Source: Jutongia hominis (GTDB lineage: Bacteria; Bacillota; Clostridia; Lachnospirales; Lachnospiraceae). Taken from it: a DNA stretch of 64,000 nt. The position numbers and the translations under genes are program-made. This document shows, in pieces, positions 1 to 8,602 of the stretch (within the stretch, counting starts at the first letter, position 1; every line of letters starts with the position of its first letter). The notes beneath the pieces are model-generated. The model had not been told where the DNA came from. It saw only the letters and a list, made by a program, of their open reading frames with translations, and did no database searches. Location of the stretch: assembly GCF_014384965.1 (NCBI RefSeq), contig NZ_JACRSW010000032.1, positions 62,001 to 126,000 of the forward strand. Reading direction: 5' to 3'.

Positions 1-163
1 CAAGACCTTTTACATCTGATCCTAATAACATAGCTGTAACGTCTGTGTTCAAATCCTTTGCAAGCTCTTTTGCTTTACCAAGCAATTCAAAAGCAATTCC
101 GCTTAATTCATTATCTACCTGCTGTGCAAAGACATAGACACCCTTATATTCTTCTAAACCCAT
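1..163 (-). CDS. etfA: Electron transfer flavoprotein alpha subunit, N-terminal part (cut by window edge)
   Basis: The first 54 codons run from an ATG at 163 to the left edge. They begin MGLEEYKGVYVFAQQ, and the following residues (ELSGIAFELLGKAKELA) match the amino-terminal domain of clostridial EtfA. The gene lies 26 bp after etfB in the same direction, the usual order bcd-etfB-etfA. EtfA carries one of the two FADs of the EtfAB dimer that passes electrons from NADH to butyryl-CoA dehydrogenase and, by bifurcation, to ferredoxin; that role is family knowledge, since the FAD-binding carboxyl half lies outside the window. Confidence 0.9.
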   Translation of the reverse strand, partial: MGLEEYKGVYVFAQQVDNELSGIAFELLGKAKELAKDLNTDVTAMLLGSDVKGL

Positions 164-189
164 TTTAGTCACCACTTTTCCTTTATTTA

Positions 190-972
190 TTAGATTACAT
201 GTTTCTCTTTTAACTTGTCCATGATATATGTTACTGCTTCGTCAGCTTCAAGAGCAACCTTTTCGCCTGCTCCCTTTCTAACCTTGTCAGAAGCCTTAGC
301 AATCTTTGTAGGTGAGCCTGCTAAACCGAGGTTTGAATCATCTACATCTTTAAGATCAGCTCTTCCCCAAACAGTAACTTCCTTTTCGAATGCATCGAAA
401 ATTCCACCAGGAGTCATATAACGAGGCTCATTTAATTCTGAAAGTGCTGTAACAAGGCAAGGCATCTTAGCCTTTACTACATGATAGCCATCATCATACT
501 GACGTTCAACGATCACACTGTCACCCTCAACCTTAATTGCTTTTGCATAAGAGATTACAGGGATATCAAGGTGCTCAGAGATCTGAGGACCAACCTGTGC
601 TGTATCACCATCAATAGCCTGACGACCTGTAATGATCAAATCATAATCAATGTTTCTAAGTGCACCGGCAAGAGTCGTTGATGTAGCCCAAGTATCAGCA
701 CCACCTAAAACTCTGTCAGTTACAAGGATTCCATTGTCAGCGCCCATAGCCATAGCTTCACGAAGCACTTCATCTGCTTTTGGAAGTCCCATTGTTAATA
801 CAGTTACTTCTGCACCAACTTCATCTTTTAATCTAAGTGCTGCTTCCAAACCAGCTTTGTCATCTGGGTTCATGATTGTAAGCATAGCACCTCTGTCCAA
901 AGTACCATCTGGATTGAATTTAACTCCGCCTTTGGTATCCGGAACCTGTTTAATACATACTACTATCTTCAC
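190..972 (-). CDS. etfB: Electron transfer flavoprotein beta subunit
   Basis: This 260-residue cytoplasmic protein has the length and sequence of EtfB. It opens MKIVVCIKQVPDT, typical of the family, and has the nucleotide-binding ETF-beta signature at about residues 57-80 (VLTMGLPKADEVLREAM) and a DRVLGGADTWAT stretch near residue 90. With EtfA it forms the FAD-containing partner of butyryl-CoA dehydrogenase; in clostridia this complex couples crotonyl-CoA reduction by NADH to ferredoxin reduction, which then feeds Rnf or hydrogenase. The start is a GTG at 972, preceded by AAGGAG; no ATG with a ribosome site is nearby. It is the fifth gene of the thl operon, 29 bp after bcd. Confidence 0.96.
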   Translation of the reverse strand: MKIVVCIKQVPDTKGGVKFNPDGTLDRGAMLTIMNPDDKAGLEAALRLKDEVGAEVTVLTMGLPKADEVLREAMAMGADNGILVTDRVLGGADTWATSTTLAGALRNIDYDLIITGRQAIDGDTAQVGPQISEHLDIPVISYAKAIKVEGDSVIVERQYDDGYHVVKAKMPCLVTALSELNEPRYMTPGGIFDAFEKEVTVWGRADLKDVDDSNLGLAGSPTKIAKASDKVRKGAGEKVALEADEAVTYIMDKLKEKHVI

Positions 973-1001
973 GGCTTTGTCACTCCTTATCTTTTATAAT
1001 A

Positions 1002-2171
1002 TTATTTCAATAAGCTTCCAGAAATTACCATACGCTGAACTTCAGATGTTCCTTCGTAAATTTCTGTAATCTTAGCATCACGCATCATACGTTCTACATC
1101 ATATTCTCTGATGTAACCATAACCACCAAATAACTGAACAGCCTTAGTTGTAACTTCCATTGCAACCTCTGCAGCAGCTAATTTAGCCATAGCAGCTTCT
1201 ACAGAATAAGAAACTTTCTTACCATCAGCAAATTCCTGTTTCTTAAGAGCAGCCTTGTATACAAGCATTTTGGCAGCTTCTACCTTTGTTGCCATGTTAG
1301 CAAGCTGGAACTGAGTATTCTGCTGAGCAGAAATAGCACGTCCAAACTGCTTTCTTTCTTTTGTATACTCGATAGTTCTTTCCAAAGCACCCTCTGCAAT
1401 ACCAAGAGCCTGAGCAGCGATACCAATACGTCCACCATCCAGTGTATGCATAGCGATAGGGAAACCTTTTCCTCTAGGTCCGAGAATGTTCTCCTTAGGG
1501 ATACGGCAATCCTGGAAGATCAATTCATATGTTGCTGAACCACGGATACCCATCTTCTTTTCTTTTGTACCAAATGTGAATCCAGGTGTTCCTTTCTCTA
1601 CGATAAATGCAGAGAACTTCTTAACCTTTCTTCCACGTCTGTCTTCTACGATATCAGTGTAAGCAATGATAATATAAAAGTCAGCATATTTACCGTTTGT
1701 AATGAAGCACTTAGATCCGTTAAGAACCCACTCATCACCATCTAAAACAGCCTTAGTCTGAACACCCTGTGCGTCAGTACCTGCACCCGGCTCTGTAAGA
1801 CCGAAAGCACCGATCTTCTCACCCTTTGCAAGCGGAACTAAGTATTTCTGTTTCTGCTCTTCTGTACCGTATGTTAAGATTGGATCTGCACAAAGAGATG
1901 TATGAGCAGAAACAACAACACCTGTTGTAGCACAAACTTTTGATAACTCTTCTACGCACATGATGTAAGATAAAATATCTGCACCCTGTCCACCGTACTC
2001 CTTAGGAACCGGAATACCTAAAAATCCTAATTTTCCCATCTTCTGAACGTTCTCAAGAGGGAACTGCTCTGTCTCATCAACTTCCTGAGCCATAGGTTTA
2101 ACTTCGTTTTCAGCAAAATCTTTGAACAGCTTTCTAACCATTTCATGCTGTTTACTTAATGTAAAATCCAT
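1002..2171 (-). CDS. bcd: Butyryl-CoA dehydrogenase (short-chain acyl-CoA dehydrogenase)
   Basis: A 389-residue acyl-CoA dehydrogenase that reduces crotonyl-CoA to butyryl-CoA with FAD. The family layout is complete: an alpha-helical N-terminal domain, a central beta domain with FGLTEPGAGTDAQG around residue 130, and a C-terminal helical domain ending in YEGTSEVQR, whose Glu (about residue 373) is the expected catalytic base. I start it at the ATG at 2171, 11 nt after AAAGGTGG; the GTG at 2186 would lie inside that ribosome site. It sits between hbd and etfB, 30 bp or less from each, so it works with EtfAB as the bifurcating Bcd-Etf complex of butyrate fermentation. Confidence 0.97.
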   Translation of the reverse strand: MDFTLSKQHEMVRKLFKDFAENEVKPMAQEVDETEQFPLENVQKMGKLGFLGIPVPKEYGGQGADILSYIMCVEELSKVCATTGVVVSAHTSLCADPILTYGTEEQKQKYLVPLAKGEKIGAFGLTEPGAGTDAQGVQTKAVLDGDEWVLNGSKCFITNGKYADFYIIIAYTDIVEDRRGRKVKKFSAFIVEKGTPGFTFGTKEKKMGIRGSATYELIFQDCRIPKENILGPRGKGFPIAMHTLDGGRIGIAAQALGIAEGALERTIEYTKERKQFGRAISAQQNTQFQLANMATKVEAAKMLVYKAALKKQEFADGKKVSYSVEAAMAKLAAAEVAMEVTTKAVQLFGGYGYIREYDVERMMRDAKITEIYEGTSEVQRMVISGSLLK

Positions 2172-2201
2172 GCTTCGTTTTACCACCTTTCCAAATTATA
2201 T

Positions 2202-3041
2202 CTATTTACTGTAATCGTAGAAACCGATACCAGTCTTTCTACCAAGCTTACCGGCACGAACCATCTTTCTAAGAAGAACGTGTGCACGATATTTTGGATC
2301 ACCAGTCTCATGGTAAAGTACATCCATGATAGCGAGGCAGATATCAAGACCAACTAAGTCACCTAATGCTAAAGGTCCCATTGGATGATTTGCGCCAAGC
2401 TGCATAGCTGTATCAATACCTTCAACAGATGCAACACCATCTGCAAGGATACCAACTGCTTCGTTGATCATTGGGATAAGAATTCTGTTTACAACAAAGC
2501 CAGGAGCTTCTTTTACTTCTACAGGAGTCTTACCGATCTCTTTTGAAATTGCAACAATCTTGTCGTTTACTTCATCTGTAGTATTCTCACCACGGATTAC
2601 TTCGATCAGCTTCATTACAGGAGCCGGATTGAAGAAGTGCATACCGATTACAGGTCTGTCGATGTCTGCACCGATTTCTGTAACAGATAATGAAGATGTA
2701 TTTGTAGCAAAGATACAATCTTTCTTACAGATATCCTGTAACTCTTTGAATGTCTGTTTCTTGATATCCATAACTTCAAGAGCAGCTTCAACGATCAGAT
2801 CACAATCTGTACAAATCTCTTTTGTACCTGTTGTGATTTTTGCAAGGATAGCGTCAGCAGCAGCCTGCTCCATCTTTCCTTTTGCAACTCTTTTTTCAAA
2901 ACCTTTTGCAATCTTATTCTTACCGTTTGCAGCAAATTCATCATTGATATCGCATAAGCAAACTTCATAACCTTCTGTCTGAGCAAATGCCTGAGCAATG
3001 CCAGAACCCATAGTACCTGCACCAATTACTCCAACTTTCAT
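2202..3041 (-). CDS. hbd: 3-hydroxybutyryl-CoA dehydrogenase
   Basis: A 279-residue NAD(P)-dependent dehydrogenase that reduces acetoacetyl-CoA to 3-hydroxybutyryl-CoA in the cytoplasm. The Rossmann motif GAGTMGSG is at residues 7-14. The catalytic His is H135 in GMHFFNPAP, followed by E147 in KLIEVIRGE, and the C-terminal dimerisation domain contains [11 protein letters not shown]. Length and motifs match clostridial Hbd. GGAGG lies 8 nt before the ATG. It follows crt in the operon, but the 213-bp gap is the longest in the operon and holds a strong hairpin (3104-3173), so hbd and the genes after it may accumulate at a different level from thl and crt. Confidence 0.97.
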   Translation of the reverse strand: MKVGVIGAGTMGSGIAQAFAQTEGYEVCLCDINDEFAANGKNKIAKGFEKRVAKGKMEQAAADAILAKITTGTKEICTDCDLIVEAALEVMDIKKQTFKELQDICKKDCIFATNTSSLSVTEIGADIDRPVIGMHFFNPAPVMKLIEVIRGENTTDEVNDKIVAISKEIGKTPVEVKEAPGFVVNRILIPMINEAVGILADGVASVEGIDTAMQLGANHPMGPLALGDLVGLDICLAIMDVLYHETGDPKYRAHVLLRKMVRAGKLGRKTGIGFYDYSK

Positions 3042-3103
3042 TTTATTACCTCCATTAATTAAGCAAAGAATCTTCTTTGCATTTATTTTAACAATGCTTC
3101 ATC

Positions 3104-3173
3104 TGTCTGCCGGCCTGTAATGACAGAACAATAAGAAATCTCTTTTGTTCTGTCATTACAGTGCAAACAGACA
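3104..3173 (-). other. Intercistronic hairpin between crt and hbd
   Basis: A perfect 17-bp inverted repeat (3115-3131 with 3145-3161, arm CTGTAATGACAGAACAA) has a 13-nt loop. An outer 6-bp pair (TGTCTG 3104-3109, CAGACA 3168-3173) may extend it. In the direction of transcription it is followed by mixed sequence, not a T-tract, so it does not look like a classical terminator. It could be an mRNA-processing or stability element, or a protein-binding palindrome; which one cannot be told from sequence. Confidence 0.7.
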
Positions 3174-3254
3174 AAACACCATTTTTACCATATGTAACAT
3201 TATATATCCTATGCCAGTGCAAAGGATTATTCTGTCACTTTTAAAAAGCTTTGA

Positions 3255-4046
3255 TTAGCAGTTCTTAAATGGAACTACCTTTAACTTCTTTTCTTTATCT
3301 TTCTCTAAGAAATTACCCATTCCGGCTTTCTGGTCTTCTGTTTCAAAACAGTCACCGAAAAGCTTTTCTTCGATCACGATTGCCTGATCCATATCTACCT
3401 GAAGACCATCGTTGATTGCCTTCTTGCAATTACGAACAGCGATCGGAGCGTTCTTTGCGATCGTAGAAGCTAACTTCTGAGCTGCCGGGATCAGTTCCTC
3501 AGCAGGATAAACAGCATTTACAAGACCAATACGGTAAGCTTCATCCGCTTTGATATTACGTGCACTATAGATCATCTGCTTTGCCATACCAACACCAACT
3601 GTTCTTGCAAGTCTCTGTGTACCACCAAATCCAGGTGTAATACCAAGGCCAACTTCAGGCTGTCCAAACATTGCATTTTCAGAGCAGATACGAATATCAC
3701 AGCTCATGGAAATCTCACATCCGCCACCAAGAGCAAATCCGTTTACTGCTGCAATAACAGGAATTGGGAATGTCTCTAACTTACGGAATACATCATTTCC
3801 CTTTTTACCGAAAGCTTCGCCTTCTGCTTTTGTTAATGTACTCATCTCTCCGATATCAGCTCCGGCAACAAATGACTTATCTCCGGCACCTGTGAGAATC
3901 AGACATCTTACTGTGTCTAAATCTACGGCATCTAATGTAGCATTTAACTCGTCAAGAACCTGACTGTTTAATGCATTTAAAGCCTTTGGACGGTTAATTG
4001 TAATAGTAGCAACTGCTCCATCTACTTCATATAAAATGAAATCCAT
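3255..4046 (-). CDS. crt: 3-hydroxybutyryl-CoA dehydratase (crotonase)
   Basis: A 263-residue enoyl-CoA hydratase/isomerase-family enzyme that dehydrates 3-hydroxybutyryl-CoA to crotonyl-CoA. The oxyanion-hole motifs AGADIGEM (61-68) and FALGGGCEI (104-112) are present. The two catalytic glutamates are E111 (in GGGCEI) and E131 (in QPEVGLGITPG), as in crotonases proper, so this is a hydratase and not merely a family relative. I start at the ATG at 4046, about 10 nt after GGAG; a TTG three codons upstream is too close to that site. It follows thl by 24 bp. Confidence 0.97.
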   Translation of the reverse strand: MDFILYEVDGAVATITINRPKALNALNSQVLDELNATLDAVDLDTVRCLILTGAGDKSFVAGADIGEMSTLTKAEGEAFGKKGNDVFRKLETFPIPVIAAVNGFALGGGCEISMSCDIRICSENAMFGQPEVGLGITPGFGGTQRLARTVGVGMAKQMIYSARNIKADEAYRIGLVNAVYPAEELIPAAQKLASTIAKNAPIAVRNCKKAINDGLQVDMDQAIVIEEKLFGDCFETEDQKAGMGNFLEKDKEKKLKVVPFKNC

Positions 4047-4070
4047 AACGGTCAATCTCCTTTTTATAAA

Positions 4071-5255
4071 TTAGTCTCTCTCTACGATTGTGCTGCAGCC
4101 CATACCGCCACCGATACAAAGTGTAGCAAGGCCTCTCTTAGCATCCATCTTCTGCATCTCATGAAGAAGTGTAACAAGGATACGGCATCCTGAAGCTCCA
4201 ACCGGATGACCAAGTGCGATCGCACCACCGTTTGGATTTAACTTAGAAAGATCAAAGTGAAGATCTTTACCAACTGCTACAGACTGTGCAGCGAATGCTT
4301 CATTTGCCTCATATACATCAAAATCATCAATTGTAAGACCAGTCTTAGCTAATACTTTCTTAGTAGAAGCAACAGGACCTACACCCATGATAGAAGGATC
4401 CACACCGCCAAGAGCACCTGCAACAAATGTAGCCATAGGCTTAACACCTAATTCTTTTGCCTTTTCTTCGCTCATAACAACGATTGCAGCAGCACCATCA
4501 TTGATACCTGAAGCGTTACCTGCTGTAACCATTCCGCCCTCTTTACCTGAGCAGCATTTTAATTTTGAAAGACTCTCTGCTGTTGTTCCAGGACGTGGTC
4601 CCTCATCTTTATCAAATACAACAGTACCTTTTCTTGTCTTAACTTCTACAGGAACGATCTCATCATCAAATGCGCCTGCCTTAATAGCTGCTTCACACTT
4701 CTGCTGGCTGTTTGCGGCAAACTCATCTAACTCTTCACGAGTAAGTCCCCACTGCTCAGCAACGTTCTCTGCTGTGATCATCATGTGATACTGGTTAAAT
4801 GCATCCCATAAAGCATCATTAACCATTGTATCGATTAACTTACCATTGTTCATACGGTATCCGAAACGTCCCTGCATCATAGCATACGGAGCCATTGACA
4901 TATTTTCCATACCACCTGCAACAACGATATCTGCATTACCTGATTCGATCATCTGTGCTGCCATATTTACACAGTTAAGACCTGAACCACAAACAACATT
5001 TACTGTAACCGCAGGAGTCTCGATAGGCAGACCAGCCTTGAGAGAAGCCTGACGTGCAACGTTCTGACCTAAACCGGCCTGGATAACACAACCCATATAC
5101 ACGTGATCAACCTGATCAGCCGGAACTCCTGCTCTCTTAAGAGCTTCTTTAATAACGATAGAACCTAAAACAGGTGCCGGAGTTGTGCTAAGACCTCCAC
5201 CCATTTTACCAATTGCAGTACGGCATGCGCCTGCCAAAACTACTTTCTTTGCCAT
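4071..5255 (-). CDS. thl: Acetyl-CoA acetyltransferase (thiolase)
   Basis: A 394-residue biosynthetic thiolase that condenses two acetyl-CoA to acetoacetyl-CoA, the entry step of the butyrate route. The acyl-enzyme cysteine is C89 in VVCGSGLN. The second catalytic pair is H350 in [10 protein letters not shown] and C380 in CIGGGMG, and the NEAFAAQ motif precedes them. Length is normal for ThlA/AtoB. GGAGG precedes the ATG at 5255. It is the first gene of the minus-strand operon; the 340-bp gap upstream, shared with the divergent CoA-transferase gene, holds its promoter. Confidence 0.97.
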   Translation of the reverse strand: MAKKVVLAGACRTAIGKMGGGLSTTPAPVLGSIVIKEALKRAGVPADQVDHVYMGCVIQAGLGQNVARQASLKAGLPIETPAVTVNVVCGSGLNCVNMAAQMIESGNADIVVAGGMENMSMAPYAMMQGRFGYRMNNGKLIDTMVNDALWDAFNQYHMMITAENVAEQWGLTREELDEFAANSQQKCEAAIKAGAFDDEIVPVEVKTRKGTVVFDKDEGPRPGTTAESLSKLKCCSGKEGGMVTAGNASGINDGAAAIVVMSEEKAKELGVKPMATFVAGALGGVDPSIMGVGPVASTKKVLAKTGLTIDDFDVYEANEAFAAQSVAVGKDLHFDLSKLNPNGGAIALGHPVGASGCRILVTLLHEMQKMDAKRGLATLCIGGGMGCSTIVERD

Positions 5256-5326
5256 AATTCTAATTCCTCCTTAATTGATTAAATATATAGACATAACAAT
5301 GCTATATTATCGTACTCCACTGCTTA

Positions 5327-5355
5327 ATAATATATCAAAGCATCTAATTTATCAA
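5327..5355 (-). promoter_or_regulatory. Candidate promoter of the thl-crt-hbd-bcd-etfBA operon
   Basis: On the minus strand TTGATA (5350-5355) lies 17 nt before TATTAT (5327-5332), about 70 bp upstream of the thl start. A second possible -35, TTGACG (5364-5369), pairs with a poorer TAGATG -10 and overlaps it. The assignment to one of the two is uncertain. Confidence 0.5.
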
Positions 5356-5435
5356 GCGTTTTTCGTCAACACTTTATCGAAAATGTCGAAAAAAGGCGCT
5401 AAATCTTCCATATCATGTTGAAAACACCGTGGTTG

Positions 5436-5464
5436 TTGAAAAGATTTCCCAAAAGTGTTATTTT
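5436..5464 (+). promoter_or_regulatory. Candidate promoter of the CoA-transferase gene
   Basis: TTGAAA (5436-5441) is 17 nt before TATTTT (5459-5464). It would give a leader of about 125 nt before the start at 5596. The -10 is weak and the region is AT-rich, so the call is tentative. Confidence 0.35.
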
Positions 5465-5493
5465 ATTAGATAGAACAAAAATACAAAGATAGG

Positions 5494-5559
5494 ATGATTT
5501 TATCATGCATCTGTGTTTTTTCTATGTATGTCTATCGTGACAGCGGTGCTTCACGATAG
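5494..5559 (+). promoter_or_regulatory. Two inverted repeats in the leader of the CoA-transferase gene
   Basis: ATGAT-TTT-ATCAT occupies 5494-5506. CTATCGTGA (5532-5540) and TCACGATAG (5551-5559) form a perfect 9-bp stem with a 10-nt loop, 36 bp before the start codon. Either could be an RNA hairpin or an operator; neither is followed by a T-tract. Neither matches the spaced Rex operator consensus. Apart from these repeats and the two candidate promoters, the 5256-5595 gap shows nothing else. Confidence 0.5.
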
Positions 5560-5595
5560 CATTATTAAATTTGCATCGCAGAAATGAGGTTAATT

Positions 5596-6939
5596 ATGGA
5601 TTTTAAAACATTATACACCCAAAAGCTTACAACAGCCGAAGAAGCTGTCAAGGCTGTCAAATCCGGTGACTGGGTAGATTATGGATGGTGTACGGGCACT
5701 CCGGTAACTCTTGACCGGGCAATGGCAAAGAGACTTACGGAACTTACGGATGTTAATTTTCGTGGTGGTATTCTGATGTGGAAACCGGCTATTTTTGAGA
5801 TTGAAAATCCTGCAGAACATATGACATGGAATTCATGGCATATGGGTGGTATTGAAAGAAGAGCGATTGCTGAGGGATTCTCTTTCTATGCTCCGATCCG
5901 TTATTCAGAACTTCCAAGATATTACAGAGATTCCAAAACACCGTCTAATGTAGCGATGTTCCAGGTTGCTCCTATGGACGAGCATGGTTTCTTTAACTTC
6001 GGACCAAATGCTTCTCATATGGCTGCATGCTGTGAAAAAGCCGACACGATCATTGTAGAAGTAAACAAAAATATGCCTCGCTGTCTTGGTGGTTTTGAAG
6101 AAAGCATTCATATCAGCCAGGTGGATATGATCGTAGAAGGATCTAATCCTGATATCGCATCGATGGGTGCTGCCGCTCCTGCCACAGATGTCGATCAGGC
6201 TGTTGCAAAATATATTGTAAACGAAATCCCTGATGGTGCCTGCTTACAACTTGGTATCGGTGGTATGCCAAACGCAGTAGGTTCTCTGATCGCAGAATCT
6301 GATCTGAAAGATCTTGGTGTACATACGGAAATGTATGTCGATGCTTTTGTTGACATCGCAAAAGCCGGTAAAATTACAGGTCTTCGTAAAAACATCGATA
6401 AAGGCCGTCAGGTATATGCATTTGGTGCAGGAACACAAAAGCTGTATGATTATGTCAATGAAAATCCTGAATGCATGAGTGCACCGGTTGATTATACTAA
6501 TGATATCCGCCAAATCAGTGCATTAGATAACTTCATGTCAATCAACAATGCAGTCGATATAGACCTTTACGGTCAGATTAACGCAGAATCAGCAGGTACA
6601 AAACAGATCAGTGGTGCCGGTGGACAGCTTGACTTCGTTCTGGGTGCTTATCTTTCTAACGGAGGAAAATCATTCATCTGTATGTCTTCTACTTTCAAGA
6701 AAAAAGACGGTACGGTAGAATCACGTATCAAACCAACTTTGGATAATGGTTCCATTGTTACGGATACACGTGCAAACGTACATTACTTTGTTACAGAGTA
6801 TGGTATCGTAAATTTAAAAGGACTTTCTGCATGGCAGAAAACAGAAGCAATCATTTCTGTAGCACATCCTGATTTCCGTGATCAGCTGATCAAAGAGGCT
6901 GAAAAGATGCATATCTGGAAACGTAGTAATAAACGGTAA
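5596..6939 (+). CDS. but: Butyryl-CoA:acetate CoA-transferase
   Basis: A 447-residue member of the acetyl-CoA hydrolase/4-hydroxybutyrate CoA-transferase family. It moves CoA from butyryl-CoA to acetate, releasing butyrate and regenerating acetyl-CoA. The glutamate that forms the glutamyl-CoA thioester is expected at E245 in [11 protein letters not shown]. The glycine loop [13 protein letters not shown] and the C-terminal [12 protein letters not shown] motif are intact. I start at the ATG at 5596, 6 nt after GAGG; the ATG at 5584 contains that ribosome site. It is divergent from the thl operon, and no phosphotransbutyrylase or butyrate kinase gene is in the window, so this is the likely last step. 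Substrate is inferred from context and family; 4-hydroxybutyrate or propionate cannot be excluded. Confidence 0.92.
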   Translation: MDFKTLYTQKLTTAEEAVKAVKSGDWVDYGWCTGTPVTLDRAMAKRLTELTDVNFRGGILMWKPAIFEIENPAEHMTWNSWHMGGIERRAIAEGFSFYAPIRYSELPRYYRDSKTPSNVAMFQVAPMDEHGFFNFGPNASHMAACCEKADTIIVEVNKNMPRCLGGFEESIHISQVDMIVEGSNPDIASMGAAAPATDVDQAVAKYIVNEIPDGACLQLGIGGMPNAVGSLIAESDLKDLGVHTEMYVDAFVDIAKAGKITGLRKNIDKGRQVYAFGAGTQKLYDYVNENPECMSAPVDYTNDIRQISALDNFMSINNAVDIDLYGQINAESAGTKQISGAGGQLDFVLGAYLSNGGKSFICMSSTFKKKDGTVESRIKPTLDNGSIVTDTRANVHYFVTEYGIVNLKGLSAWQKTEAIISVAHPDFRDQLIKEAEKMHIWKRSNKR

Positions 6940-6965
6940 TACCGTTTAAAGAACATGTCTATCCA

Positions 6966-7015
6966 AACTTTTTTGCATTTTTTACATTACAGACATAAAA
7001 AATGCAAAAAAAGTT
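6966..7015. repeat. AT-rich inverted repeat after the CoA-transferase gene
   Basis: Arms at 6966-6984 and 6996-7015 are complementary over 19 bp with one extra A (core TTTTTTGCATTTTTTA). It lies 27 bp after the stop codon and before the main terminator. With only two G-C pairs in the core it is a weak terminator at best. Confidence 0.5.
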
Positions 7016-7060
7016 AGCACAACAAAAAATTTTCAGGTAATAAAACAAAATACAGTTTTA

Positions 7061-7108
7061 AAACAAAAAAGAAGCATGATGCAGATTAATTTGCATCATG
7101 CTTCTTTT
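7061..7108. terminator. Bidirectional intrinsic terminator between but and the thioesterase gene
   Basis: A perfect 13-bp stem (GAAGCATGATGCA 7071-7083, TGCATCATGCTTC 7092-7104) has an 8-nt loop. It is flanked by TTTT on the plus side and by an A-rich run on the left that reads TTTTTTGTTTT on the minus strand. It can therefore end the plus-strand but transcript and the minus-strand transcript of the thioesterase gene. Confidence 0.85.
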
Positions 7109-7180
7109 CGGCTTTTCCTATTTATTGAATTTTATTTTGTTTTTCGTTCCAGCTTCACATTATAATTAGAATTATATTTT

Positions 7181-7573
7181 CTATTTTTCTAATTTTGCAT
7201 CTGCTTTGCTCTGGAATTTTTCATTTGCTACAATAAAGCGCTCATGTTTTCCCTCACCAATCTTTCCGGTTTCATCATATGCTTCTACTTTGAAAGTAAG
7301 TTTTCTTCCCTCTACTTCTACAAGCTCTGACTCACAACGGATCTTCATTCCTATCGGTGACGCAGCTATATGAGATACGTTCATCAAAGTACCAACGGTT
7401 CCCATACCTTCTTCTAATTCAGAAGCAACACTGGTATAAGCTGTCTTTTCCATCAAAGCAATCATGGCCGGTGTTGCATAGACCATTAATTCACCGCTTC
7501 CCATTTCCTTTGCCGATAATTCTTTTGTCACTACTACTGTCTGTTCTCCACGTATTCCTTTTTCTAACATCAT
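7181..7573 (-). CDS. FlK-type hotdog thioesterase
   Basis: A 130-residue single hotdog-fold protein resembling fluoroacetyl-CoA thioesterase FlK. The three FlK active-site residues have counterparts at identical spacing: T34 (in YATPAMIALME), E42 and H68 (in GTLMNVSHIAASPIG). The C-terminal GEGKHERFIV strand is also typical. It should hydrolyse a short acyl-CoA, but the substrate is unknown; FlK itself is the only well-studied member and fluoroacetate is not implied here. It lies tail to tail with the CoA-transferase gene across a shared terminator, which makes an acyl-CoA housekeeping role plausible. Start: ATG at 7573, or the next ATG, just after AAAGGA. Confidence 0.8.
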   Translation of the reverse strand: MMLEKGIRGEQTVVVTKELSAKEMGSGELMVYATPAMIALMEKTAYTSVASELEEGMGTVGTLMNVSHIAASPIGMKIRCESELVEVEGRKLTFKVEAYDETGKIGEGKHERFIVANEKFQSKADAKLEK

Positions 7574-7638
7574 TTTTCCTTTCTTTTTGCCGGATTTCTT
7601 TTACTTTAATCCTGTATATTTTGATTTTTCTGATAAAG

Positions 7639-7890
7639 CTACTTTTGTTCTTCGATCGGCTCTTCATCAAACTCTACGATCACATAATATCCTCTTTCGG
7701 TATGTTCAATATTTTTTACAACACCTTCTGATGTATGAATTCTCTGGTTTACTTTATAACATCCTGACATTGCAACAGCAGGATCAATAATATAAGTATA
7801 ATTTAATGCAACTTTTTTTTCACTGACATGAACCTGCTGACCCGGTTCTACCAGTCCGGGACGTTCCATTTTGAAACGCATTTCCCTCAT
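7639..7890 (-). CDS. Uncharacterised 83-residue protein
   Basis: I do not recognise this small protein. It is predicted soluble, rich in beta-forming residues, with a basic N-terminus (MREMRFKMERP) and an acidic end (VEFDEEPIEEQK). The sequence GVVKNIEHTERGYYVIVEFDE looks like an SH3- or KOW-like beta hairpin, which is only an impression. AAGGGG lies 4-8 nt before the ATG, and codon use matches its neighbours, so I consider it real. It is third in a minus-strand run with the zinc-ribbon protein upstream and the thioesterase downstream (65-bp gap), so they may be co-transcribed. Confidence 0.65.
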   Translation of the reverse strand: MREMRFKMERPGLVEPGQQVHVSEKKVALNYTYIIDPAVAMSGCYKVNQRIHTSEGVVKNIEHTERGYYVIVEFDEEPIEEQK

Positions 7891-7948
7891 AAAACCCCTT
7901 CTTTCTTTTAAAACTTCTTTTGCATTTACACTATTCCACTATGCATTT

Positions 7949-8356
7949 CTATGATCTGCGTATAAATTCTGTCGAGCACTTTGGACAAGTGATTGCAATC
8001 TTTCCTTTCCCTTTCGGCACACGAATGGATTGTTTGCAGCATGGACATTTAAAGAAACGGTGCGTCTTCCTTTGTGCAAATCTTCTTTGTTTCTTTGTAA
8101 ACCATCTTTGTATTCTGACAAAATACTTTAAAAATCTTTCATTTTCTGCATAGCGCTTATAATGATTTCTTGAAAATATGCGAAAATACGAATATACAAG
8201 CATACAAACTGCCACAAGATTTACAATTGAACGTATCTTAAAAGACGGTAAGAACAATTCAATCACTAATAATACAACTGCAACTACAACAATAAAATTA
8301 CTAAGCTGATCTACGCCATATCTCCCTTGCATAAATCGTTGCAAACGCTCTCTCAT
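7949..8356 (-). CDS. Membrane protein with C-terminal zinc ribbon
   Basis: A 135-residue protein with two predicted membrane helices (about 20-37 and 43-60), a basic stretch (about 60-102), and a C-terminal zinc ribbon formed by C104/C107 and C124/C127 (CPCC and CPKC) with about 16 residues between the pairs. The function is unknown; similar small membrane zinc-ribbon proteins occur in many clostridia. The positively charged linker places the ribbon in the cytoplasm. The ATG at 8356 has a rather distant AAAGGA (12 nt). The 246 bp upstream, before the next gene's stop, contain no other gene; a weak promoter-like TTGTAT-N16-TAGAAT is visible there. Confidence 0.7.
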   Translation of the reverse strand: MRERLQRFMQGRYGVDQLSNFIVVVAVVLLVIELFLPSFKIRSIVNLVAVCMLVYSYFRIFSRNHYKRYAENERFLKYFVRIQRWFTKKQRRFAQRKTHRFFKCPCCKQSIRVPKGKGKIAITCPKCSTEFIRRS

Positions 8357-8602
8357 ATTGATTTAAATTCCTTTCTTCCTAACTTACTTATCATTCTATA
8401 CTTGTCGAATAGAAATACAATGTACTAGGATTGAAGAATTCTAAAATGTATATAAATAACCTGAAATTCGAATATATTTCGTAGATTTTGTATAAAAAAC
8501 GTGTGTTTTCTATTTCACAACAAAGTGTAACGTCCGTTTATTTTCAAAAGTTTCTTGATAATCCTTTACACATTACAGGAATGACAATTACGGCATATGC
8601 AT

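Noticed and set aside
5532..5559. Rex or CRP-type operator before the CoA-transferase gene
   Set aside because: The half-sites TCGTGA/TCACGA are separated by 10 bp instead of the 6 bp of CRP sites or the layout of the Rex site; kept only as an inverted repeat of unknown role.
6966..7015. Main terminator of the CoA-transferase gene
   Set aside because: The stem is almost all A-T; the GC-containing hairpin at 7071-7104 with T-tracts is the better terminator.
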